This document shows positions 48,401-60,400 of a stretch of 64,000 nucleotides of DNA, one piece after another. A program made the position numbers and the translations under genes. Under the pieces are notes generated by a model. The model ran no database searches. It worked only from the letters and a program-made list of their open reading frames with translations, and had not been told where the DNA came from. This stretch comes from Dama dama (lineage: Eukaryota > Chordata > Mammalia > Artiodactyla > Cervidae), in the NCBI RefSeq assembly GCF_033118175.1, contig NC_083692.1, forward strand, positions 19,154,501 to 19,218,500, in the 5' to 3' direction. Positions within the stretch are counted from its first letter, which is position 1. The number at the start of each line of letters is the position of its first letter.

Positions 48401-51400
48401 CTCGATCGCGGTCCCGATCTCGCTCTCGATCCCGGTCTCGATCTCTCTCTTTCGTCCGGTCACGATCCCTATCCCGTTCTCGTTCCCGCTCCCGTTCCTT
48501 CTCCTTTTCTCGTTCACGTTCTCTTTCCCTTTCTCGTTCCCGTTCTCGCCTTTCTCGTTCCCTTTCACGCTCCCTCTCTCTTTCTCTCCGTTCTTTCTCA
48601 ATTTCCTGTCTTTCTTTTTCCTTTTTGCCTTTCTCTTCTTCCAGTTTCTAGAAACCAATAAAAGTACTTTTAGAGTTAACTCTATAGCTCCAATAATCAG
48701 ACTTTTCCCGGCGCAATGCCCAATACTGGGAACAACAACAACAAAACCAAACCACTGGTACTTCAACATTAAATACTAGAGGTTTTACTTGACAAATTAA
48801 ACTGAAGCAATCACAAGCCTAGACAGATTTCGTGCACAACCATATACTCTACATAGACCAGGAATCTCCAATCTTGGATGCTGGGAGACTGTGTCAAGTG
48901 TGGCTGACCACTCAATGACTATGTAATAACTAAAATGACCATGAGAAATGTGGTGGTTCATAATAATTTCTAGAAATACAAGCACTTGGCTAACATGTAC
49001 TTCTTCCCATTATGAATTTCTTTGAATCAGTGGGATAACTATTGCTAACTATAACCCCAGACTTCCAATTACCTAAAGATTATTAGTTGAGTGTTTCAAA
49101 GGGGAAGGTGGGGGAAGAGAGTAAGGGTCACTGGAATGCAACTTGTCTTCTGCCCTCTGATTTGCCCACCCTCCAAAAGACAAGGTGAATTCAGCCATTA
49201 TCTGCCCTATCACGTATGGAAACATTTACTCCCACCATTGCAAGATGGACAGCCCACCAAATACAAAAAGTTTGAAAATCACTCACTTCAAGCAGAAAGG
49301 TACATAATCATAGTATTTTTATTTAATAAGATTAATTTCTGGCTTAATTTTAAAGCAATATATTTATACCCATTATGCCTATAAGACAATGAAATATATC
49401 AACAGTGATAAATCCATCCTTGGAAGGAACGATTGCATATTAACTTACAGATGCTGTGCTAGGACATGGATCGCCAACACTGGATTAACCTTGCCTATAA
49501 GCTATGCTTCTGGGAGGAAGAGCAAGTACATGGTTCACAAATAAACCAAATAACAAAGTCAGACCAAGTTTGTACCCTGACAAGATTACCAGTGTACCAC
49601 ACAGTTTCTACACAAACTCAGGGAAAAAAAAAAAAAAAAAAACCCCAAACAGGGAAAACAAAACAAAAACAAAACACATTTTTCCTGTTTTCATGTTTAG
49701 TGTCATAGAAATGAAATTTAAATTACAACAATAAAATGTGCATTTTTTTCTTTTCTCAGTCATGTAAAGCATTTAAAACAACTTTAAAAAAGCAATCTTA
49801 CCTGTTATACTCTTTTTCTCTCGCTCATGGATCAGAGAACTGATAGAGGATTATGAAAGAAAAGCTAATGCATGAGAAATCAATATATTCAGCTGTGGTG
49901 CCAATCTATATCAAAATGGAATGGAGGCAAAGCCAATACTGAATACATTGAAATTACAAAGAGAAGAGAGAAGAAATGGCAGAAAGAGGACAGAAATTGT
50001 AAACTATTTAAATGGGTAAATTCTAATTTCTGAAACAGTCATCTGATGAAATTTTAAAAATGTATCATAAAATGAGGCTATACTATATGAAACTTACCTC
50101 AGTATCATACACTTAAAAGAAATTTGTTTATTTCTGAGATAATACTTACAGATTATTTTAGCTCTTCCAATAATAACTTTTTTGGTAGATTCCCTCAATT
50201 GTTCTACTTTTGCTTAATCACTATACCACTTATTTCTTAAAAGTATAGTTCCATTTAACTAAGTAATAGTTTGTTTCAGAACACATTTCAAAAGTTTTCT
50301 TCTAAGTAAATGAAAAAGTGAGTGAATCTGGTCCATACTAAACACAATTCTAAAAGATTAATTAATATATATGCAGTAAATAGATACACACACACACATA
50401 TATATTTTTAAGACAAAGACTGGAGAAAGAAAAAAGGAAGTGAGTCTAAAAAGATTTAAGAAAGTAGTGAAATAATGAAGAGGAAAGGACAGAAAAAAAA
50501 AACATAAATCTTACCTTATTCTCTCTTCAGACTCGTCCGTGCTGTAAATGGACGCCCCCTGCCACGCTGACACCCTGACAGTCTGTGGTTATTTAATAAA
50601 CTCATACCAAAACATGCAAAGGTTCACTGAGCTCAATTTTTGCTACTGGAGTTTCAAATATCCCTTTTAACCGTACCACCCAATAAAAAGAACGGCTTTT
50701 CTTTTTCATTTTGATTTTATTTTTAAAGCACATTTTGGAAAATCAAAACATTCTCTCCCCACAGTGAAATACGTGTAAGGCAGTCAAAGGCCTGACAGCT
50801 TCTCAAACTCTGAAGCAAATATCTTTGCAATCAATTTTTTAAAAACATTATTTCTTCATACTTAACCAATGACATGACAGGATTTAACAAATAACAACAA
50901 AAGGGGGGCAAACCACACACACACAATGTATACCACTTTCAAGCTTACACAGACCCTGAATTTGAGTACTGAACCTAATATACCTCTAAAATGACTTCCC
51001 AGGGACTAACTTTTTAACTCTAAATTGGGAAATCTACATTTGTGCTTTTAGACATACTTAATTCCTGAAAAGTCCTGTGTATGTGAGCTAAGGCTCAGCA
51101 TCAGGATAATGTGTTCAGCAGCATTGATTCTATGACATTAACTGTCAATAAGGGATTTTGAAAGCTATAAGAAAATATAAGATTAAATAAAATAAAAAGT
51201 GAACACTTAACATCTCACTGAGTAAAAGCTCACTCAATCTTAGGAGTAAGAACCAGTAACATCTTATTATCTCCAGCATCAAAATACATTTCATGCAGTG
51301 TTTGCATTTCACTGTCCATAAGCATCACCTTCAATACCAGCGAACATTCACAGATGCACTGTCATTGAGAGAAGCTTTCAATAGGCAAAACTCGTGAGTG

Positions 51401-54400
51401 GGATTTACTATGCATAAATATCCATTTCCAAGCCAGTTACCCCTTTGCATATTTTTCTGAGGGGGCATCCATAAATATAATAAAAAACAGAAGCTCATAC
51501 TTACATCCTATTCCTTGTTACTTTCCAAGCTGAGAGTTTCATCTTGCATTAGTCACCATATGATCTCTATCATAATGGTGGGGGTCAATGAATAGATTAG
51601 CTTTATGGGAATTTACAGTTCTTCCATGCATCTAAAATTTGGTAAGTCTGGTAACCACTGACCTACTTTTTAAAATCTCCCCCTCTCAACTTAAATCTAT
51701 ACAAATATAATCTTAAAATTTTAATCTCAGCTCTAAAGAAAAGGTTTTCCTAAGATTAAGTTAAATAACTGCCCCCAGAAATACACTACAGTGTATGTTA
51801 TTCTGCTGCCCCCTTGAATTGTTTAAATCTGACCTTGATGTTTATGTTGAAAACTAAAAATAAAACTAGCTTTTATTCATATTAAAGTGAGATGACTGCA
51901 GAGTAGTCAGTAACTGAGAAATCTATATACAATATGCCAAGGACTACTCTAATATGGCACTGGTCTTCTGCTTCTTTGTTTCTATCTAAGTATAAATTAA
52001 ACCTAGACAAAAGCATTTAAAATCATATTCTACTGTAAGGTTGATTTTTTTTCTTTGTCTGTTTGCTTTGGATTCTGTAAAAAGTCTAGATTGGTATCAA
52101 GTGAAAAAACAAGAATACTACCTTGTGTGTGTCTCTGAATTTGCTGATCTCTCGAGATATCAGGTCTCTCTTGTCTTCTTCCATTTCTATAGCATTTATA
52201 TCCTCCTAAAAAACAGGGGGGACAGGTAGGAATGCATAAAGATCAATCTATATTGATACAAATAGAAATTAAAGGCTAGATATTCTGTACAGGCTTTACA
52301 AAACAGAGGAGTAAATAAAAAAGACCTTATGTAGTAACAAATCTAAGTTAAACAGTAAAGAAGACAAGAATCACACATCTGGCAAGTAGCAGTAAACATT
52401 TAGTTACTGTCAAAGCCTGTAATGTAAACGAACCTTAGTGATGAGTGGATAAGGGATCAGTGGGGCCACGGGAAATCTGCGAAAGATCTGCGGAAAAATC
52501 CACAAAGATTAAAACAAACAGTTCATATGACTCTGAAAAACAATTTTCTATATGTTTATACTATAAGCAATGTCAGATTTCTGTAACATTTTCTTGATTT
52601 TAAATTACTTGATAACAAAAGAGATTTCACTCAATCTATCACCTACCACTTCCACTCCTTCCAACACCCCCAACCAGGGGAATAAAGAGGATCTCACACT
52701 AGCAATGTGAGACCTTACTCATCCTTTCCAAGAGAGAGGGAACAATCAAAACAACAAAGTTTACCCAATAATTCTTGTCATAGAGCAGAATTTTTGACTC
52801 TCTCTCCTCAAACCATTTCAAATGAAGGTGTCTAGGTATTTTCTCCTTTGCCATTTAAAGGGAAAGAGGAAGAACAAACTCTACAGGTCTCTATTACCCT
52901 ATACCTAATGGACTCTTACCAATTACCATTTCCAACAATTGGCACTTCACTAGACAGCATTTTATGGCCACATAAGCAAGAAGCCGCCAAATAATAAAAA
53001 TATGTCTGATGTATCAGAAAGAAAGCTGAAGATAGCTTAATAAGGCAATGAAATCCAGAACAGTATGAACTGTGAAAATGCCTTGATATTAATTCACAAT
53101 GTTCACAGTACTATTTTTACAGGGCATATACAATCCATTCATAGAATATACCTCCAATATGTTTAAAGAACACTCCCCATAATTTCTGGAAGTATATCCA
53201 AATGAAAGTAACTAAGAAAATCAAACATTTTCTTTCAACCTGTACTCCCTACTGTTCAATTAGCTTAGACTGACAAAAGTGGGTGATGCTATAATAAAAT
53301 ACTGGAGAGAAGTTTTCATCTTGTATTGCTCTTTCATAGTACTCCATTTATAAGGCCAACAGCATTACTGCTGATAGAGTGAAATGAAACATGGTTTATA
53401 AGGAAAAGTGGCTAAGAAATTTGAAAATGGGTCAGAAACCTCAGTGAACAAGATCTGGTATCCCGCTTGGAGCAGAGAATAATAATTAGGGAGTAAGGCA
53501 AAACAAGGCCAGCTCTTCCATGGCAAAAGTGGGGGGAAAAGCAGCTTTGCTCCTTAATATTAATTCCCATCCATCACTCAAGTTTGTCCTCCCCCCACCC
53601 CTTAATGAATCCACAAATAAACACAAACTTCCATGTCACTGCATTTCAAAAATGTAAATACAGGAATGTTTTGGTTTAAAAAAAAACAGGAAGATAAAAC
53701 ATGGTCAAATTAGCCTTAACAGTATATTGTTATAAATGCCAGTCACTCTATTTTCCCCATAAGTTGGACTGTAATGAAAGCACAAGAATGACAGCACAAA
53801 ATGTAAATTGTAGAAATGATTCTGCTGGCATAAATCAGTAACACATACGTCCTCCTTCTTTTCCTTCTTCTTCTTCCTGGGGTGAGAGTCAGATTCTTGT
53901 GAGGGGGCATTGAGCTCACTGGAGTATTCCCGTATTAAAACTTCAATGGCCCCTTTGATCATCTGATCTCTTCTCTTTGTTTCTTCATCTAAGGCTTCTT
54001 CGTCATCATTAGTGACAGTTTCTGGCCTGGCATTCTTTAAAAAAAAAAACAAAAACAAGGCAGATTCAGGAGATGGGAAAGGGGGGGTAAAAAAAAAAAT
54101 CAAACAAGAAAATCAAAATCATTCAAAACAAGTTAGTACACAAAACAAACAAACATGTTTTCTCCAAAACATCTCTGTAGTCCTATTAAATGCAGACTTA
54201 GCTTTACTCCCAACTTCACAAAACTAAACTGTATTTGTTTTACGCTTTCTTCCTTGGATATACTGTACTCTATCATTTTCCTTTCTTTGGTCCCTTGCTA
54301 TCTAACGTTCTGACCCCTAACTAGCAAGAGAAGATTGAATCACAGGGTTAGCACACTACACATCTGAAAAGCTTTCAAAATTTTTCAGATCCTCTTGCTC

Positions 54401-57400
54401 AATACTTGCACAAACTAATGATATTTACTGAGTAACTCATTTTAGTGTTGAAAACTTAATTACACTGAAAAAGCAAAATACAATTTCATGTACCTATGAT
54501 AGCCACTGTTTTAAATAAACAAAAACAGGGACCTCCCTGGCAGTCCTGTGGTTAAGATTCAATGCTCCCACTGCAGGGGATGCGGGTTCAATTCCTGGTC
54601 AGGGAACTAAGAACCTATATGCTGTGGGGTACAGCCAAAACAAAACAAAAGTATATAATATTTATATTATACAATATAATAAAATATATAAAATATATTT
54701 ATAAAATAAAATATATAAAAATATAATAAAGTACAAAAGTATGTAAAATAATAACCAAAAACATATGTAGGTTAAACAAATAAAACTATATACAACAAAA
54801 TATAAACATTAGGAAGACCAGGAGCTGAAATGATGCTTCTCTTTTCCCTCTCTGTTTTCTGCAATGTGGGAATACCATTTAAAAAACTCAAATAACTAAA
54901 AAGGAATCAACTCTAAATATGCGCATCTTTCTCCCCACAACTTGTGAATGTAACATAATGAAAAATAAAAACAAATTCATGTTGTACTACTTCTCACAAA
55001 GAAGTAACAGACTATGGGGCTGGGGGGAAGAGGCCGGGTCACAAGGCTTGTGGGATCTTAGTTACCTAAACCAGAGACTAAACCCGGGCCCCTCAGCAGT
55101 GAAACAGCACTCTTTTAACCACTGGACCACCAGGGAATTCTTTCCCAAGACTGATTATTTTTTAAACAAAGTCTAAATTGTTACCTGTGTCCATGTGGGA
55201 AAAAAATTACTGGTTTCCAGTATGCTACTGTCCTTATTTCTGCTTTATTGTAAAGCTCCTAGTTAAGTAATTAATCCAAGTTCAAATGACAAAATCTAGA
55301 GAATGACCTCAAGCTCCAGACAATTTCATTACCCTCTTCTCTTCTTAAAACTTGGAAAGGAGGAAAAGTATGACAAAGAAGCAACAAAAAAGTATGACAA
55401 AGAAGATAAACATAAAGATTTATGTATACAAAAGCTTTTGTAACTTAAAGCTACATACATACTCAGTAAATATATATTGCGCAAATTTTCAGATACAAAC
55501 AAGAATTCTGCTTTTCTGGACAAAAGCTGACTCTTGGTCGCCATGCTCTAAACTCTCTCCAAGGTGAGTGTCATGCCTTGTGGCTCCTTCATGTAACTGA
55601 GCTGTGATTTCATAATAACCAGCATTCTATCGCTTCTCGGCCTTTTGGCTGGGATCAAGTGTAGTATCTGTTCTTATCAGTTTAATATCTGATACGTCCT
55701 CTATCCGAGGACAATATATTAAATGGATTTTTGGAGCTGGGAGTTGGAATAGGAGCTTGCTCCGTCCACTCCACGCATCGACCTGGTATTGCAGTACTTC
55801 CAGGAACGGTGCACCCCCCAAAAAAAAGAGAAAAAAAATAAAATAAAATAACCAGCATTCTGAACGCTATCCCCAGTGGATACTTCTTCAGCACACATTT
55901 ATTTCCTAATTTGCTCAAATTCTTGAGTTTACTATATGCAGACACTATGTTAGATGGTTAAAAATTCAAAATTAAAGAAAGAAATAACTTTCCCTTTAAG
56001 TAACAATATAAGAGAAGAAAGAAGGATAAGAGACACAGATGAAGATATGATACAGATAAAGTTCATGTAAGTCCTTAAATGTGGTAACTAACCACTCTGA
56101 GTTCCTTACTTTCTCAAACCTGCTCCTTCATCTAATTTTCTTAAAGCCAACTATCTACTTGGCATCTTGGATAAAGATACAATGCTTTAACCAAGGTGAG
56201 TAATTCAGTTGTTTATATTATTTACCAATTTATTTTCTTTTTTTTTTCTTCCAATTATTTTTATTAGTTGGAGGCTAATTACTTCGCAACATTGCAGTGG
56301 GTTTTGTCAACCAATTTATTTTCATAATAAAATTGTAAACTAAATTGTAAACTAAAATTTGGTGATGCAGTCCTTTCTTATTCTAAATCAATGATATATA
56401 ACAATAAGGTCTTCATGCAGCTTTCATTAAAATCCCTTCAGCAATACTCTGCTTCTCCAAAAGTTTTAAAATGAAAAGAATTAAATCACCAGTAACCTGT
56501 CCCTGAAACCTCAGGTCCTGAAGACACATACAGCTATTTTTATCAACCCTCAGCTGTTGAGATCTAAATTCTTTATTATGAAAATAAACCTCATCAGAGA
56601 AAATCCAGTCTGTCTTTAGCATTTTACCTACATTCTAAATTTCTTTCCATGAACCCTCTACATCTCCATGCTCTTTTAAACATAAGGATAGAGGTGGGGT
56701 TACAAATCCAAAGCCTTATTCACCTAAAAATACTCATAGCCACTAAATTCCCTACCACCACTCATCCTAAGCTAAGACTTAAATATTAATATAGCTAAAC
56801 AGAAGTAAAGCATTTGGAATGATCTAGTTCACACTACATTACAAATGACTACTACCCCTTGATCTATAGAGAAAACGTACATTTTTTTAGAAGGAAAGCT
56901 TATGAGTCCCATCTCTTAACCAATTGTTAATGTAAGAAAAACAAAAATGACAATATGTGTCTTGGGAGGAAAAGTTATTTTTAGTTTCAACTTAAATTCT
57001 ACTTCTAGGTCCTGAATCACAGACAACTTCCTGACTTCATTTTTTCTTCCACTTCAGAAACAGAAAGCATACTGAGCAGCAAGAAGTGAAGGGTTCAGCA
57101 GTGCAGCACAGTACAAAAAGATCAAAGAAATAGACTGAATATCTGAGATGTTTACCAGTCCCAACTATTCAGAGCTTTTATAGTAAAGCTACTATTTGGA
57201 GAGTTAGGTAAAAACTCCACTTGGCTCACTCTCTGGCACTGACCTCTAGAGTCCAAAACAAGAACTTGGGCAACTAAGCAAATGTAGAACTCTTTCTCTG
57301 GAAAAAACGTAGATTCCACCACACTCACACTAATTTCCAGACAAAAATGTGAAGGAGTTCCTACCTGCAGTATCTGATCTGTCCTCAATTAAAAAACATA

Positions 57401-60400
57401 AAGTAGGCAGCTCTTTCCAAAGGTTATTTGTACTTTCAATACTTGGAAGTCAACCTTGAATGAATGTGTGGTAAACAAGCACTATTTCTGATGATTTAGC
57501 AGATGTCTCTAGTCCTAAACCGCTACTATTGAACAAGAGGTAAAACAAAAGGACAAGGACTAAGATCAGTGTTGCTACCTCAAATGAAATACTTTTACTA
57601 CAAGTAAAAAAGTTCTTTCTACAGATTCTGTGAAATCTAAATAAAAGCTTTTAATAGCGCTACTAATCAAGGCACATAATTCCTGTTAAAATTCTGGATC
57701 AGGAAAAACATCTTTCTAGACAAATTCGTGGTTCTTTTTGAATCAGAGAACTATACAATTAATCATGTTCTTTCTTCTGCCTGGCAATCAGGAAAATGGA
57801 TGAGGTACCAAACACGTTTCTCAATGTCTCATTCGCATATCATTTACTTCAAATCACTATTTTCTAAATTTCTCCAACAAATTAACAATAAAAGATAAAG
57901 AACAACAACAAAAAAAGATAAAGAACAAATACACTTTCACATTTACCCTGAAAAATCATGACAATGTATTTACTTGTTTGAAAAAAAATTTTTATCTGAT
58001 AGAATTATTCGTCTTCATTTTACTAGTATTTTTGAGTAAAATCAACAACTCTGCAAAACTATGCCATGTTTGTCTTACGACTTCAATACCTCTGGAAACC
58101 ATGCCAAATGCACCCAGAAGTCAGGCCTGTTAATTTTTGAAATTTCATTTTATCTGAAATAACTGCTCCATTTTTATTAAGAGGTAGCTTCAACTCCATT
58201 CTTGAGGAAAAATATGAACAGATTTCAATTGTGAGTCCTCTTACTAACAGGGATTACAAAATGAAGTCACACAATTATACATTTCCTCATTTATATAAAC
58301 ACACAATGAAGTGATTTACTTTTCAATCGGAGCACAACACCTGCAATGCCACAATTTAAACCACCTCACAAATGACCAAGCAGAGTAAAATAATGAGTCC
58401 AGGGAAATTACATAAAACACTCTGAAAACACTGTATCCAGGCTTTATTTTAAATATGAATTTGGTTATCACAGCAAGGAAAATCTAAGACCGTTGGCTTT
58501 TTTAAGGTTTTAGGGCTACGACAGACAATAGTGCTGATATGAAATAAAATACAATTTCTCTGGAGTGTAAATTGTATTAAATCCTTATACAGCTAGGTAA
58601 AGACAGTAAAGATTATCAGGTGAGCAACATAAATGCAACTGTTAGAATAAATGTTCACCCCATTCTCATCACGGGCAAGACTCTGACCTAGGTTCTGTGG
58701 AGGTATAAGATGAAAAAATAGTCTGTGAACTTATTGCCCTACCTTATAATCAGTGAATGTAGGATATGAGGATGAAAACGGGCTAAGAAGGTGTGAGAGA
58801 GTGATAAAAACAAAATACACTACAAAGCAGACTGACATAACAGTAAAATCCTGCTTTATATAAAAAGGATTTAATTCTGCCTGAGAGGAATCAAGGGTAG
58901 GACTCATGATAGTTACATGAATCAAGCAACATTTAAACTAAATGTGGATAGAACTTCAACAGGTAGCTTGTATGGGCAACAAGGATATCAAACCACAAAG
59001 GAGTTTGTAGGAATATATGACTGACACATAGAAGGGGACTGATGGAGTAAGCCAGAAAGGTAGATGGGAGCAAGGTTAGAATGCCATGCTAAGAATATAG
59101 GCTTCATATTTTGAGAAATTCAAAACCATTAAGGATGTATGAGCAAGGGGCTGACATAATTACACTTAATGTCTTATACCTTAGAGAAAAATGCCTGGAA
59201 AAATATGCAACAAAAAAGTCTACGGTGGTTACTAATGATGATAGAATTATGGGTTGTATTTAACGTCTTCTTTAGAGGTCGTTCTGCTTTTATGAATACT
59301 TTTACAATGTTTCTGTAAAGGAGTGAGTAAGGGAACTAAGGAAGCTACTTCTATTTTGAATAACAGTTAAAAGACTCAACAGACCAAAAAGGCTGTTTTG
59401 TTTTTATAGAGATAGAAAGGTAATAATGAATCTACTCTGGATTCATTCAGCTTGATATGTCAAAAGAAACTAGGAAGGGAAGACAAGGAAGTATACACTA
59501 AGGCTTTAGCTACTTTTTGCTTTGTTGAGAGGGAGTAGTAATGTATACATTACAAAATACAAAAATTCCCTTTACATTAGCGTCACTTAATAGAGCCACC
59601 ACCTGATAAAAGTAATAAGATTTATTCTAATTCATTTTAGAACCTGTGTACTTCTAAAAGGGAGGGCAACTAATAAAAGTTTTGTAGGTTGAAATATATT
59701 TTGTACTTACTTACAAAGCTGTCTTAATGAATTAGCTCTGTTTGGAATAGTCTACCAGTGTTTTCTCTGGCAAGTTAACCTTGTCCAGCCTCCCTTACTA
59801 CCTTCATCCCAATCTGGAATAAGCAAACCAACAGTCATCCACCCCACTATGGGTAGATAAAAGACTTAAAATAACTATATATAAAACACACTTGATGATC
59901 GTGTGAAGCCCTGTATTAGATTCATTCATAATGAGAAGCATTTACACTGAAAAAGCACAGTTAGCCTAGAGAAGACAATGCTATAGAAAACATACCCCAT
60001 TAGAAGCTTTCTTCTTTGCTTTCCATTCATCCAGCTGTGCCTTTGTCTTTGCATCAACTTTAACAAGTAGCTTCTTCTCTCCAATCTGCAGGTCATGCAA
60101 TAACCTGAGTGCACGGAGCGTAGACTCTGGTTCCTTATACTCACAGAATCCAAAGGCTAGCAAAGGATACAAAGAATTCAGTAAGATATCAAAACAATTA
60201 TGAAAGATGAAAAATATTTATGGAAAACTGAAATCATTAGAGACCAAAGCATTATAACGCAAAGATTATTTCATCACTCCTTTTCCTTCAATTACCTTTG
60301 ACATGGATTTCTCTTTTAGCACTCTCAACCAACCAAAAGAAAAAAAGAGAAAAGAAAAATGGGAAAGGAAGAAAAATTCTCGTCAAGCAAAATGCTAGTA

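Larger units (their letters stand above)
48648..52121 (-). other. RBM25: RBM25 intron before the Arg/Glu exons
   Basis: 3.5 kb, free of young SINEs and L1. It contains an A-run (49622-49641), a short CA repeat near 50387-50398, and two candidate alternative exons (50515-50582, 49802-49839) described in the findings. Confidence 0.6.

Noticed and set aside
48194..48769. Open frames of 154-155 codons in both strands around the RBM25 repeat exon
   Set aside because: Frame shadows of the real Arg/Glu-Arg/Asp exon; codon pattern repeats keep all frames open.
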